Of a stretch of 64,000 nt of DNA, positions 12,546 through 24,699 are shown piece by piece. Location: positions 67,268,420 through 67,332,419 of the forward strand of contig OW388289.1 in the NCBI GenBank assembly GCA_936450465.1. Direction: 5' to 3'. Made by a program: the position numbers and the translations under genes. Numbering within the stretch: the first letter of the stretch is position 1; each line of letters opens with the position of its first letter. This stretch comes from Gibbula magus (Eukaryota > Mollusca > Gastropoda > Trochida > Trochidae). The notes below the pieces were generated by a model that had not been told where the DNA came from, did no database searches, and saw only the letters and a list, made by a program, of their open reading frames with translations.

Positions 12546-12711
12546 AATGCCGGTCGGTACAAATTAGGATTGGATCGCGGAGTCCTAAGTCGACCGTTCA
12601 AATTTCATCGCTTTCGAACAAATTTTTGTTTTATTAAATTAGATTTTTATAACAACTTAAGCATGTAGATGAATATTTGATAATTATTTTTCATGCAACC
12701 TACATTTAAGA

Positions 12712-12885
12712 AAAAATGCCATGGCATCTGCCATGGCATTTTACCATTCTGCCATGGCATTCGCCAATGCCATAGCATTCTGCCATGGCATTCAATAATG
12801 CCGTGGCAAAATGCCATGGCATTCGCCAATGCCATGGCATTCTGCCATGGCATTCTTTGACTGCAGAAAAATGCCATGGCATTTA
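12712..12885. repeat. Array of palindromic ATGCCATGGCAT units (left arm)
   Basis: About eight copies of the self-complementary core TGCCATGGCA separated by short linkers such as TTCTGCC and TCGCCAATGCCA. The array is therefore a nested set of small hairpins and reads open on both strands. It is mirrored at 21096-21245. Confidence 0.9.
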
Positions 12886-12899
12886 TCACTGCTGGAAAT

Positions 12900-13605
12900 T
12901 TCAAAATCAAAATATGAAATATGAGTAGTGATATTATTTTTTTTACATTGTTCCATTGAAATATTTAGAAGTTTTCAATGGAAATTTCGTTCAATTTCCA
13001 GGGTTCAGAGTATGAATATGACTCTAAGAGAATAATGACTTTCTTTTAAATATCAATTTTGTTTGGAATTTAGGTTTAAGAAATGTTGATGTTGGAAATA
13101 TTAATTGAATCTGGTGAAGTTTAACTTTTGTGACATGTTAAGTTTAAAAAATTATAATTTCTATGAAATGTTGACTTTGGAAATATTTTTTGACTTTGGT
13201 GAACTTCAACTTAAATGATATGTTGACATGAAAGTTTATATTAAATTTTGTGAAATGTTGACTGAAAAAGTCATGACTTTTGCAAAAATGTTGAATTGGG
13301 AAAAAAAATTACTTTAAAGAAAAGTGGACTATTAAATATAAATTGAATTTGATGAAATGTTGACTTTGATATAAAAAAAAATCGAATTTTGTGAAATGTT
13401 GACTTTGGAAATATTTAATGACTACGATGAAGTTTAACTTGAATGAAATGTTGACTTTGAAAAAATATGATATTCGAAATAATTAATGACTTTTTTGAAA
13501 GTTTAATCTTAATACAAATCATTAAATTCGGTGAAATGTTAACTTTCAATAGATATGCATTGACTTTGGTGAAAGTTCAATTTAAATGGCATTTTGACTC
13601 TGACT
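12900..13605. repeat. Degenerate GTTGACTTTGG tandem repeat (left arm)
   Basis: Loose repeats of the phrase GAAATGTTGACTTTGGAAATATTTAATGACTTTGGTGAAGTTTAACTT, irregular in period (about 50-60 bp). Mirrored at about 20370-21050 in the right arm as CAAAGTCAACATTTCAC. Noncoding. Confidence 0.75.
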
Positions 13606-13609
13606 TATA

Positions 13610-13790
13610 TACAGTCAGCCCGCGATAATCCGGCCACCGATAATCCGAATCTCGCAGTTTCCGAACGGTAGGAAGATGTAACCAAACTAATCTCTATAGT
13701 AGTCCTCAGTACTCAGTAGTCCGAACATTTCACTATCCGAACGTTTTTGATGAAAAACGGAAGGGTTCGGATTATCGACAACTAATGTCT
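13610..13790. repeat. Pogo-like terminal sequence (left arm)
   Basis: TATACAGTCAGCCCGCGATAATCCGGCC at the start, with several TCCGAA/TTCGGA repeats inward. Its mirror image ends CGCGGGTTGACTGTATA at about 20360. CAGT...CGCGATAATCCG next to TA is like pogo/Tigger-type ends. It may mark an older element nested within, or recruited as, the arm. Confidence 0.5.
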
Positions 13791-16142
13791 GGCTTATGGT
13801 GTATGTTTCAGACAGTAAGTGTTAGATCACTTACCTGCGCTGTCGCCCAATACACACCTGTCACCAAGATTAACGATGTATACAGAACTGAGTTTGATCA
13901 CTTGCTGACTTTGATATAGACGTGTGTGAAAATTTAACTCACATAAAATGTTGAACATATTTTGAGTTTAGTAATATGTTGACTTAGAAATAATATTTTG
14001 AGTTTATTGAGTTTATTACTATTCTTAATATATTTCTGTTGATATTAAATCAAGGAACATGTATCGTGTGCAAAAACAATATTGGTTCAAAATCAAATTT
14101 CAATTAAAAATACGAGTGAAATTTTCACATATATTTAGAGTTTTATTTCAATCATATGTTAAAATATCAACAAATCTTAGTTTAATTTGAGTATTATTTA
14201 CATTTACAACAAAACATTATTACATTGAAGAGAGTTGTGGTAGTTCAAATGTAACAATAGCATACTGAATGCTGTCAATATGGTGAGGAGAAATACATTC
14301 ATAAGACAGAGAGTCTAACATGTTTCACGTGCACTGTTGAAAATCACTAAATCAAATAGAAAAAAATTTAAAACGGCGACAGCCACTGAAGCGGGGCGTA
14401 TATCCTGTCACAGCCCGACCTAACACCTAAGTTGTGTATTCTGATAATTAACAGATATGTCTCTCGCTCGTATACACGACTGTCTAAATAACAGGCGGAT
14501 ACCCTCATGAGTGTTATATCACTTACCTGCGCTGTCGCCCAATACACACCTGTCACCAAGGTTAACGATGTATACAGAACTGAGTTTGATCACTTGCTGA
14601 CTTTGATATAGACGTGTGTGAAAATTTAACTTACATACAATGTTGAACATATTTTGAGTTTAGTAATATTTTGACTTAGAAATAATCTTTTGAGTTTATT
14701 GACTCTAAATTTGGTGAAATGTTAACTTTGGAAATATTTAATGACTTCAAAGATTAACGATGTATACACAACTGAGTTTGATCACTTGTTGACTTTTATA
14801 TAGATATGGCTCTAAATTTGGTGAATTGTTGGTTGGTGACTTTGTTGAACATTTAACTTACATGAAATGTTGATTTTGAAAACATATTTTGAATTTGGTA
14901 ATATGTTGACTTGGAAATGATTGATTTTACTGATTTATTAATATTTTTAATGTATTTCTGTTGATATTAAAACAAGGAACGGGCATCGTGTTCCAAAACA
15001 ATAATGGTTGAAAATCAAATTTCAATAAAAACAAAATAAAAAAAATATGTCAAATCTTCAAATAAATTTTGAGTTCTAGTTCAATAATATGTCAAGATAA
15101 AAGGAAATCAATTTGAGTATTAATTACATTTATAACAAAATGTTTATAACATTGATGAGAGTTGTGATAGTTTATAGGTAACAATAGCATACCACATGCT
15201 GTCAATTGTGTAAGGAGAAAAACATTCTTACATGTTTTACGTGCCTTGTTGTAAATCATTTAAACAAATAGAAACAATTAGAACGGCGACAACCACTGAA
15301 GCGGGGCATATGCCCAATCACAGCGCGACCTAATAAACAAAGTTGTGTATTAGGCTAATAAACAACTATGTCTCTCGCTCATATACACGACTGTATAAAT
15401 AGCAGGCGGATACCCTCATCAACAAAACACAATATATTCATTATATCCGGCACCTTTGCCTCATTATAAATGTATATATAATGGCCTTATGTTGACTTTG
15501 ATGGAAGTTCAACTTTAATGGCATTTTGAGTCGGACTTATAGACAACTAATGTCTGGCTTAAGATACATGTTTCCGACAGTAAGTGTTAGATCACTTACA
15601 TCGCTGTCGCCCAATACACACCTGTCACCAAGATTAACGATGTATGCACAACTGAGTTTGATCACTTGCTGACTTTGATATAGACTTGTGTGAAAATTTA
15701 ACTTACATAAAATGTTGAACATATTTAGAGTTTAGTAATATGTTGACTTAGAAATAATATTTTGAGTTTATTGAGTTTATTACTATTCTTAATATATTTC
15801 TGTTGATATCAAATCAAGGAACATGTATCGTGTGCAAAAACAATATTGGTTCAAAATCAAATTTCAATTATAAATACAGGAGTAAGTTTCACATATATTT
15901 AAAGTTTTATTTCAATCATATGTTAAGATATCAGCAAATCTTAGTTTAATTTGAGTATTAATTACATTTACAACAAAACGTGTATTACATTGAAGAGAGT
16001 TAAAACGGCGACAGCCACTGAAGCGGGGCGTATATCCTGTCATAGCCCGGCGGACCTTACACCTAAATTGTGTATTCTGCTAATTAACAGATATGTCTCT
16101 CTCTCGTAGACACGACTGTCTAAATAACAGGCGGAAACCCTC
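13785..16142. repeat. Three repeat modules within the left arm
   Basis: The block GTTAGATCACTTACCTGCGCTGTCGCCCAATACACACCTGTCACCAAG... recurs near 13827, 14515 and 15585, each followed by ACGATGTATACAGAACTGAG-like sequence. The block ACGGCGACAGCCACTGAAGCGGGG recurs near 14373, 15283 and 16003, followed by an ACACGACTGTCTAAATAACAGGCGG-like segment. The arm was therefore built by internal duplication before or after it became palindromic. Inverted copies lie at about 18310-20150. Confidence 0.8.
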
Positions 16143-16275
16143 ATCATACCGCTCATCTTATAACATGTCCAGATAAATTCATAATAACATTGATCATCAG
16201 ACATCTGTTCAATTTTATAAAGTACGTATTTTTGTGAATTTTGATAGTGCTCGACTTCGATTATCCCAACACATG

Positions 16276-17889
16276 TTCTCATTCAAACAACACATACAAT
16301 AATAATAATACTAATAAAAGATCACAAGTTTGCCTGCGCTGTCTCCCAATACACCCGTTACCACCGCGGTGCAAGATACTTTAATAAACGTGTACCCAGC
16401 GAAATGACCGGACTATATCTATAGTGACATAACAACCTATCCCTGTGTATTACCTATCAGAACAATCAGTCTCATTAACGAGGCGTCGATACCCGTCGGT
16501 ATTACGTAATGTGTATCCGTTCATAAAATAACAAATCACCGACGTGTTAATGAAGTAGAAACAACATTTTCAAATGCTGACGAATTAAAAAGTACTGTCA
16601 GTGTGAAATTGGAAAAGTCAAGGGCCATAACTCTGGAAATATTAATCCGATCGGTCCCAAAAGAGCACATGCGTATCACCGATGTATATCCAAAGCTTGT
16701 GTAAAGTTTCAGAAAATGTAGGAGTTGATTTCAGGACATAGGCTACGGACGGACGAGCGGACAGACGGGCTGCGGCACGACATAAACCCCTTGGGTTTCA
16801 CCCGGGGGTCTAAGACCGAAACAACATTACAAGTATTGATAAATTTCAAATAGTTATTTGGTAAAATATTGCTGATATTAAGAAACAAGCAATCCAGATT
16901 TGAAAGAAACACCATTATGGGAGGAATTGCCTTCAAAATCAACGTATTTCCTCCCATTACTTAGGGGGCCCTGATATTGATATTCAGAAGTAGAAAAGTT
17001 ATGTAATTGTAATCGTTGAATATGATGAAGTATGAGGAGTCATACATAATCAAATAACTTTGAATAATACACTAAAGATATTAATTCAACTTTCAAAACC
17101 ATGACTGTATGTGTGTTGAGTTAAATGCAGTACAATGGTAGATTATTAAATACAATACCGGCAACACATTGATGTAGATACACTTCTTCTGTTTGTGGGA
17201 GTGCTGGCGGCTGGTGCCTTACTCTGGTGTTGTGGGCTCGAATCCCACAAGGGACTCGTCCCGAAAAAGTAAAATTCATTACTATTTCAGATAGTGTGAT
17301 TCCAAATAAGACAATGTTGCATTTGTTCACTGTCTAAATGGAATTATTTTCATGAAGTTCTAGTTTATTTTATCTATTGTTAGCCAAAAGCAAGGGGACC
17401 TGGATATTAGAACACTAGATTTATGTATAAGAAATATCGCGAGTGTTTATCGGCTGTAACGTAATTACTGATGTCCTAAGGTGTGTACACTGCGGCTGTT
17501 TTATTTGACTTGAACTTGCAATTCAGTAAAGCGAAATAGTTCTAAAAGTTTATTTCCCGGCTGATAATAAATGGGAATCCCTTGTTGACACCTTTCCTGG
17601 AACTAAAGAACATCCACGAAAATCCACCTTTCATTTCACATCAGCATGCATATGGTGACCTTAGACCTAAACCTTTACGTTTATGATATTGTTTTGATAA
17701 TTAGATAAGTAACCTTGAGCTCAATACCTATCATACAGTGGGATGCATATATCTTTACCAGTTAGACTGCAGTAAGAGTGCACTCTGACTGCAGTCGGCT
17801 GTAAATGGACTGCAGTTTGATCGTTGCCGACTCCATTAAGAATATACTCTGACCGTGACTATGTCTGGCCAAATTGCAACCAACTGCAA
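16276..17889. other. Central spacer of the foldback element
   Basis: About 1.6 kb not mirrored elsewhere in the element. It contains a fragment with the phrase AAGTCAAGGGCCATAACTCTGG (16615) ending in an ACGGACGGACGAGCGGACAGACGG run and a GGGTTTCACCCGGGGG hairpin (16740-16806), and a tRNA-like relic (17205-17260). No convincing coding region: the minus-strand frames at 16709-16957 and 17121-17330 have no domain. Confidence 0.6.
17205..17262 (+). repeat. tRNA-like relic / SINE head (candidate)
   Basis: TTGTGGGCTCGAATCCCACAA (17229-17249) is a 7-bp stem with a 7-nt loop shaped like a T-arm, and it contains a B-box-like GGCTCGAATCC. TGGCGGCTGGTGCC about 25 bp upstream is a weak A-box. No acceptor stem is evident. 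It could be the head of a tRNA-derived SINE or a tRNA pseudogene. Confidence 0.35.
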
Positions 17890-20800
17890 ACAGATAGTGT
17901 TCTAACCGAAGTCGAGCACTATCAAAATTCACAAAAATACGTACTTTTTAAAATTGAACAGATGTCTGATGATCACTGTTATTATGAATTAAAGTTATAT
18001 TGCGAGTTGCTTGTCTGTTCATTTCGTTTTAATGGACAACTACGAAATGAAACGAAGTGTTCATTATTATTCATGTAGTCGTTTCTGGATGAATTGACAA
18101 TTGCATGTAATCTGGACATGTTATAAGATGAGCGAAAGGTAACGTGTTAAATTTTATTGGAAGAATTGCCTAAAATAAGTATTAGATACGTTCATTGCTG
18201 ATTTTTATATGGTCTTCAAATGTATGTCTGACAAAATAAAATAAAATAATTGCGTTCAAAACTCAACCGTGTCAAAAAATCACCAAAGGCAAAGGCGCCG
18301 GATATAATGAATATATTGTGTTGTGTTGATGAGGGTATCCGCCTGTTATTTAGACAGTCGTGTCTACGAGAGAGAGACATATCTGTTAATTAGCAGAATA
18401 CACAACTTAGGTGTAAGGTCCGCCGGGCTATGACAGGATATACGCCCCGCTTCAGTGGCTGTCGCCGTTTTAACTCTCTTCAATGTAATACACGTTTTGT
18501 TGTAAATGTAATTAATACTCAAATTAAACTAAGATTTGCTGATATCTTAACATATGATTGAAATAAAACTCTAAATATATGTGAAAATTTCACTCGTATT
18601 TTTAATTGAAATTTGATTTTGAACCAATATTGTTTTTTGCACACGATACATGTTCCTTGATTAAATATCAACAGAAATATATTAAGAATAGTAATAAACT
18701 CAATAAACTCAAAATATTATTTCTAAGTCAACATATTACAAAACTCAAAATATGTTCAACATTTTATGTAAGTGAAATTTTCACACAAGTCTATATCAAA
18801 GTCAGCAAGTGATCAAACTCAGTTGTGCATACATCGTTAATCTTGGTGACAGGTGTGTATATTGGGCGACAGCGATGTAAGTGATCTTACACTTACTGTC
18901 GGAAACATGTATCTTAAGCCAGACATTAGTTGTCTATAAGTCCGACTCAAAATGCCATTAAAGTTGAACTTCCATCAAAGTCAATATAAGGCCATTTTAT
19001 ATACATTTATAATGAGGCAAAGGTGCCGGATATAATGAATATATTGTGTTATGTTGATGAGGGTATCCGCTTGCTATTTATACAGTCGTGTATATGAGCG
19101 AGAGACATACATGTAGTTGTTTATTAGCCTAATACACAACTTTGTTTATTAGGTCGCGCTATGATGGGGCATATGCCCCGCTTCAGTGGTTGTCGCCGTT
19201 CTAATTGTTTCTATTTGATTAAATGATTTACAACAAGGCACGTAAAACATGTTAGACTATTTTTCTCCTTACACAATTGACAGCATGTGGTATGCTATTG
19301 TTACCTATAAACTATCACAACTCTCATCAATGTAATAAAAGTTTTGTTATAAATGTAATTAATACTCAAATTGATTTGCTTTTATCTTGACATATTATTG
19401 AACTAGAACTCAAAATTTATTCGAAGATTTGACATATTTTTTAATTTTGTTTTTATTGAAATTTGATTTTCAACCATTATTGTTTTGGCACATGATGCCT
19501 GTTCCTTGTTTTAATATCAACAGAAATACATTAAAAATATTAATAAATCAGTAAAATCAATCATTTCCAAGTCAACATATTACAAAATTCAAAATACGTT
19601 TTCAAAATCAACATTTCATGTAAGTTAAATGTTCAACAAAGTCACCAACCAACAATTCACCAAATTTAGAGTCATATCTATATAAAAGTCAACAAGTGAT
19701 CAAACTCAGTTGTGTATACATCGTTAATCTTTGAAGTCATTAAATATTTCCAAAGTCAACATTTCACCAAATTTAGAGTCAATAAACTAAATTAAACTAA
19801 GATTTGTTGATATTTTAACATATTCTTGAAATAAAACTCTAAATATATGTGAAAATTTCACTCGTATTTTTAATTGAATTTTGATTTTGAACCAATGTTG
19901 TTTTTGCACACGATACATGTTCCTTGATTTAATATCAACAGAAATATATTAAGAATAGTAATAAACTCAATAAACTCAAAATATTATTTCTAAGTCAACA
20001 TATAACTAAACTCAAAATATGTTCAACATTTTATGTAAGTTAAATTTTCACACACGTCTATATCAAAGTCAGCAAGTGATCAAACTCAGTTCTGTATACA
20101 TCGTTAATCTTGGTGACAGGTGTGTATTGGGCGACAGCGCAGGTAAGTGATATAACACTTACTGTCGGAAACATGTATCTTAAGCCAGACATTAGTTGTC
20201 GATAATCCGAACCCTTCCGTTTTTCATCAAAAACGTTCGGATAGTGAAATGTTCGGACTACTGAGTACTGAGGACTACTATAGAGATTAGTTTGGTTACA
20301 TCTTCCTACAGTTCGGAACTGCGAGATTCGGATTATCGGTGGCCGGATTATCGCGGGTTGACTGTATATAAGTCAGAGTCAAAATGCCATTTAAATTGAA
20401 CTTTCACCAAAGTCAATGCATATCTATTGAAAGTTAACATTTCACCGAATTTAATGATTTGTATTAAGATTAAACTTTCAAAAAAGTCAATAATTATTTC
20501 GAATATCATATTTTTTCAAACTCAACATTTCATTCAAGTTAAACTTCATCGAAGTCATTAAATATTTCCAAAGTCAACATTTCACAAAAATCGATTTTTT
20601 TTTTTATATCAAAGTCAACATTTCACCAAATTCAATTTATATTTAATAGTCCACTTTTCTTTAAAGTAAATTTTTTTTCAAATTCAACATTTTTGCAAAA
20701 GTCATGACTTTTTCAGTCAACATTTCACAAGATTTAATATAAACTTTCATGTCAACATATCATTTAAGTTGAAGTTCACCAAAGTCAAAAAATATTTCCA

Positions 20801-21379
20801 AAGTCAACATTTCATAGAAATTATAATTTTTTAAACTTAACATGTCACAAAAGTTAAACTTCACCAGATTCAATTAATATATCCAACATCAACATTTCTT
20901 AAACCTAAATTCCAAACAAAATTGATATTTAAAAGAAAGTCATAATTCTCTTAGAGTCATATTCATACTCTGAACCCTGGAAATTGATCCAAATTTCCAT
21001 TGAAAACTTCTAAATATTTCAATGGAACAATGTAAAAAAAATAATATCAGTACTCATATTTCATATTTTGATTTTGAAATTTCCAGCAATGATAAATGCC
21101 ATGGCATTTTGCTGCAGCCAAAGAATGCCATGGCAGAATGCCATGGCATTGGCGAATGCCATGGCATTTTGCCACGGCATTATTGAATGCCATGGCAGAA
21201 TGCTATGGCATTGGCGAATGCCATGGCAGAATGGTAAAATGCCATCAAATATTCATCTACATGCTTAAGTTGTTATAAAAATCTAATTTAATAAAACAAA
21301 AATTTGTTCGAAAGCGATGAAATTTGAACGGTCGACTTAGGACTCCTCGATCCAATCCTAATTTGTACCGACCGGCATT
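17890..21379. repeat. Right arm of the foldback element
   Basis: Inverted copy of 12546-16275. Anchors: ACCGAAGTCGAGCACTATCA (17898) against the left arm's TGATAGTGCTCGACTTCGAT (16244); the TGTCGCCGTTTTAACTCTCT block (18460) against 16000; the pogo-like end at about 20340; the palindromic ATGCCATGGCAT array at 21096-21245; and TTGTACCGACCGGCATT at the tip. It is diverged enough from the left arm to be a real sequence and not an assembly mirror. Confidence 0.85.
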
Positions 21380-21383
21380 ATAC

Positions 21384-22464
21384 CCTTTAGGAGGCTAAGT
21401 GGACAGGAACCGGTTCCCCTACCGCTCAGGTGGGACTTTCTAAGGAGCAAGCCAAGCTGATGCGTACATGACAACCCTTAGATTCTGCGTCTTCACGCTT
21501 GGCTTGTATCGAAGGTTTCGGAGTTTGTGTCACATACGGTCACTACATGACAAAGGGAATCGACCAGGAAGCTCTATCACTTCCAGTCGAACTCCTTCGC
21601 AGTGTAATGCGTCGAGAAGGGGTTGGATATCCAGTCAGTCTCCGTTCCCCAAGTCGCCGAGTACTTGGTTCACCTCTCAAGGCCTCCTCCATTAACACCT
21701 GCTATCATGTCCGTTCTCCGCAAGCGAGAGATCAAGGAGATCATCAAGACCTACTGCCAGGTGGACACACGGCAGAAATCAAGACCTCCGGAGTGGGACT
21801 TGGCGGTGGTGATGAACCATCTCAAGTCCGACTATTACAAACCTCTCTCGTGTCTGTCTGTGAAGATCGCTCTCCTGGTAGCCATGGCATCGGCTTCTAG
21901 AATATAGGAACTGCATGCTCTGCAAGCTGACTTGCTCCGTTTCGAGGTGAGGGACGGCGGTGTGGCCATGCTAGGCCTAGACCCGGACTTCATTTGCAAG
22001 GACCAGACTGCAGACGAGCGCGGCAGGACCTTCACCATACCGGCTATATCATCCACAATAGAGCCCTCGGATGAGGAGAGCCGTCTCGTCTGTCCGGTGC
22101 CGTCTCTACACATTTACGCAGAGCGAACCCGAACTCTTAGTCAATGACATCTGTCCTCACTCTAATCCGCATTAGGGTTGTATCAGCAACTATGGTCCTC
22201 CATAGTAACATTCCGATAGCGGACATCATGGCAGGATGTTTCTTGAAGTCTTGTATTGTGTTCGCCAACCACTACCTACGAGACATTTCAACTGAAGATC
22301 TGGAAAGCGTGGCGAGGCTAGGGCCTCAGGTGTTCGCCAAACACCGTACCTCTTCTGGGAACCCAGCTAGTGGTTTTCATTTGTCACGTCAAGGGGTTCA
22401 TCCCCATCTACAGTGCATTCTACGTGTGATTCTTAAAGAAGACATTGGTCCCGTTCAATATTGA
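21384..22464 (+). pseudogene. DIRS element 1 tyrosine recombinase, broken
   Basis: Continues the DIRS element after the foldback. The frame at 21623-21907 reads QVAEYLVHLSRPP, then WDLAVVMNHLKSDYY and SVKIALLVAMASASR, the usual N-terminal part of a DIRS tyrosine recombinase, and ends at a stop just before ELHALQADL. Another frame reads TFTIPAISSTIEPSDEESRL (about 22030). A third (22144-22464) reads RVVSATMVLHSNIPIADIM and FANHYLRDISTEDLE, the C-terminal catalytic part with the nucleophile Tyr (YLRD). The first His of the HxxR motif is replaced (IRIR; element 2 keeps HKIR). At least two frame changes and one stop make it inactive. Confidence 0.82.
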
Positions 22465-22480
22465 ACAGATATTCACCAAG

Positions 22481-23040
22481 AAATCATAATCAAGAAATAT
22501 TGTCATGATTGCTCTTCTATGTATGTTAAAGTTTGTTACTTTATATTTCTTTCCGTATTTCTTTCAATAGACACCCTCGTACTGCTTCAGTCCCAGCGTC
22601 TGTCCGAGTCCCGGCTTCCATGGCCATTTGAGACTGGCGTCTATTAATATTTTGGCAATATAAGAGCATAATTCTGATGAGAGTGTCAGAGATGATATGG
22701 TGTATAGTGGCTACTGCTTGGACTGATGTTAAGTTTGTAACCTTATAATATGTTCGAGTCCCTCGGGTGATACTTTAAAAAAATATTACAACCGAGGTCT
22801 CTGTGATATATGACTGTAAACAAAGTGTTATATTGCATGAAATATACAAAGAGTAAAATACTTTGGTAGGTAATTCATTTCCAAACTACACTTTAAAATA
22901 TATGACCTCTCAAACGTGGTCCGGTACAAAACTATCCCGAACTGAACCAAAACAGTAGACTCTCAGTAGACTACCAAATAAAATCACTCCCTCAGCTGTT
23001 TCTCATGCATTACTTTCTTCCATGTATGTTTCTCTCTCAA
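22481..23040. other. Sequence between DIRS elements 1 and 2
   Basis: About 560 bp of AT-rich sequence. A weak inverted repeat AATAGACACC (about 22567) / GGCGTCTATT (about 22636) brackets 80 bp. Nothing else recognised. Confidence 0.5.
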
Positions 23041-23065
23041 CCGTCTCATCATTATTTACATACCC

Positions 23066-23200
23066 TAGGTGATAACTTACCGTAGCCAATTGAGTCCCTC
23101 GACCAGATATAACATTGAAGAATAAAGAGAGTTACCTCCCCCACCCTAGGTCCTTGCTAGTAGGCTTACCCAGTGATGTCATTCCTTCCTCTTTCGAGCT
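23066..23200 (+). repeat. Left inverted terminal repeat of DIRS element 2
   Basis: CTAGGTGATAACTTACCGTAGCC, CCTCGACCAGATATAACA, AAAGAGAGTTACCTCCCCCACC and GTGATGTCATTCCTTCC. Each block has its complement in 25608-25735. Confidence 0.8.
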
Positions 23201-24079
23201 ACCGCATGGACGTGTCTATGCCCCTCTCAGAGTTGTTTACTTTATGTATAATTAAATACTACCCTGCACCGTGGTTTATATATTTTCTTTTGAGTGTATT
23301 ACTTTTGTTTAGGATCTCTATAGTTTTTGTTCTTCCTGCAGTGTAGTAGTTTCTCTGCAGCAAGGTTATCTAGGTGAACTAACTTGGCTGTGCTGACTGG
23401 GACTCTGTTAATTTCAACCCGTGCTGCACATGCGCGTCTCGTACGGGGGCTGCTGTTATTGTCTCGGAGGGTCTACTGATTCTCCTTCTTCCTTCCTGGC
23501 GTTTCGAGACGATGCCTTCTGGTTGGTGTAAGACTTTGTGTCCTGCGTTTCGAAACAACAACGAAGCTTTTGTCACCTGGGCGGATAGGTGCATTGTAGG
23601 CTTTTGGACTTTAGGGTTGACTTCTCAACTTAACTGTCTGTTGTTGTAACTTAAGTGACTATATCGTTCTGACTTCCGCTCCGTTGGTCTCTCCCATTTC
23701 CTCCGTCATTGGCTCCCCGGCGTCAGATCTTGTTATTGCGGATACGCTACAGAGTTTTACCCCCCCTGTATGACGTTGGGGCAGGAACCGCCTTATGTGG
23801 TTGAGGATAGGGAGCTGACGCCGGTATCGGGCAGCGAGTTGTCGACTTTCTGCCGGCTGACAGCCACCGTTCGAGATCATCAGGCCACAAGTAGAAAAAG
23901 AAGTGCGCTCATTCTCCTTTGGCCAACTTTAACAAGAATTCCTGAAGGAGTCCATTCTGGGTTCCGTCAAGGAGATGGTGTCTTCTTTGTCCTTCCATAG
24001 TGTAACCTTTGTATCCCCAGTCACGTCTGGGCCATCAGATTTTTCGGCTGCGTCGTCTCCCAGCTCGATGGGGCAGCAC

Positions 24080-24630
24080 GAGGAGGCGGACGAGTTCATC
24101 GACCCTTCCAGGCCACTTCGCTTGTGGCAACGGCTGATGGGACTTCTGACCTCGGCGAAGACTTCAGGCTTTAGCTCAGACCCCTACAAGTTTTTCTTAA
24201 CACTAATATGAGGGGGCAGACGTGTCGCCACGTGTTCTCACTTCGAGAGGACCTCGTCAACAATTTAGCCTGGTGGCTGGCGGTGGACAATGTCTCTCTC
24301 TGGCCACCTCCCAACTTTTAGCAGGCGCTTTCACTCAAGGGTGGGAGCCTGGAGACGAGACGTGCTTTTGTATGAATTGGAGGAGATGGACGCTTACATT
24401 GTTCCCCCTCTGACAATAATGATGCAAGTAGTTGCCAAAATTCAGATGACTAATCTAGGCCTTCTCCTCATAGCCCAGGAGTGGCCGGCAAGGCCGTGGT
24501 ACGTTTCGCTCAGGGGGGTATGTAGTCAGGACCAAGTCCCCCTTCCATTCAGGTTGGACCTTCTAAAGAGCAAGACAAGCGGCCGCCTACACGAAAACCC
24601 TCAGGTTATTGATCTACATGCAAAGTGATT
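24080..24630 (+). pseudogene. DIRS element 2 RNase H-side fragment, broken
   Basis: RPLRLWQRLMGLLTSAKTSG (about 24110) matches element 1's LRMWQRLLGRLTSAQ. LAWWLAVDNVSL-like sequence follows in another frame. The frame 24290-24628 then reads LLYELEEMDAYIVPPLTIMM, matching element 1's MDAYAFPPPAILTK, and WPARPWYVSL. The sequence coding for most of RNase H is missing between these blocks, which is an internal deletion relative to element 1. Confidence 0.75.
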
Positions 24631-24699
24631 GAAATGTGCCGGTTATTCCAAGGCAGTGGCCAAAACCGTTGCCTTCACACAGAGGGAATCGACTAGGAA

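Larger units (their letters stand above)
12546..21379. mobile_element. Giant foldback (palindromic) element, 8.8 kb, inserted in DIRS element 1
   Basis: The left arm from 12546 (AATGCCGGTCGGTACAAATT) is mirrored by the right arm ending at 21379. Arm identity can be followed inward to about 16275 on the left and about 17890 on the right, giving arms of about 3.7 and 3.5 kb around a 1.6-kb centre. The outside is flanked by ATAC on both sides (12542-12545 and 21380-21383), a 4-bp target duplication. Removing one ATAC makes the DIRS reading frame run on across the site, showing that this is an insertion. Arms differ by substitutions and by at least one large indel: about 500 bp present at 14205-14695 is missing from the right arm near 19790. 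No transposase is seen, so it is probably non-autonomous. Confidence 0.85.
9905..22480 (+). mobile_element. DIRS-like tyrosine-recombinase retroelement 1, decayed and split by a foldback element
   Basis: A + strand DIRS-type element. From left to right it has a terminal repeat (about 9925-10065), a degenerate gag-like region, RT and RNase H remains (about 11060-12545), then after the 8.8-kb foldback insertion the tyrosine-recombinase remains (21384-22464). All reading frames are broken by stops and shifts. The left terminal repeat shares CACTCGACCA...AATAGAGTTACCTC with the inverted terminal repeats of the two other DIRS copies in the window. A right terminal repeat is not recognised. DIRS elements lack an aspartic protease and an integrase and integrate with a tyrosine recombinase. 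This copy is defective. Confidence 0.82.

Noticed and set aside
12647..12910. Open frames of repeated NAMA/MPWQ-type residues, also at 21068-21278
   Set aside because: These are produced by the palindromic ATGCCATGGCAT array, which reads open on both strands.
16040..18078. Related frames at 16040-16282 (-) and 17824-18078 (+)
   Set aside because: They are the two arms of the foldback element read in opposite directions, not genes.
12546..21379. Assembly artefact creating a mirror image
   Set aside because: The arms differ by many substitutions and by large indels, and the flanks show a target duplication and a continuous DIRS frame.
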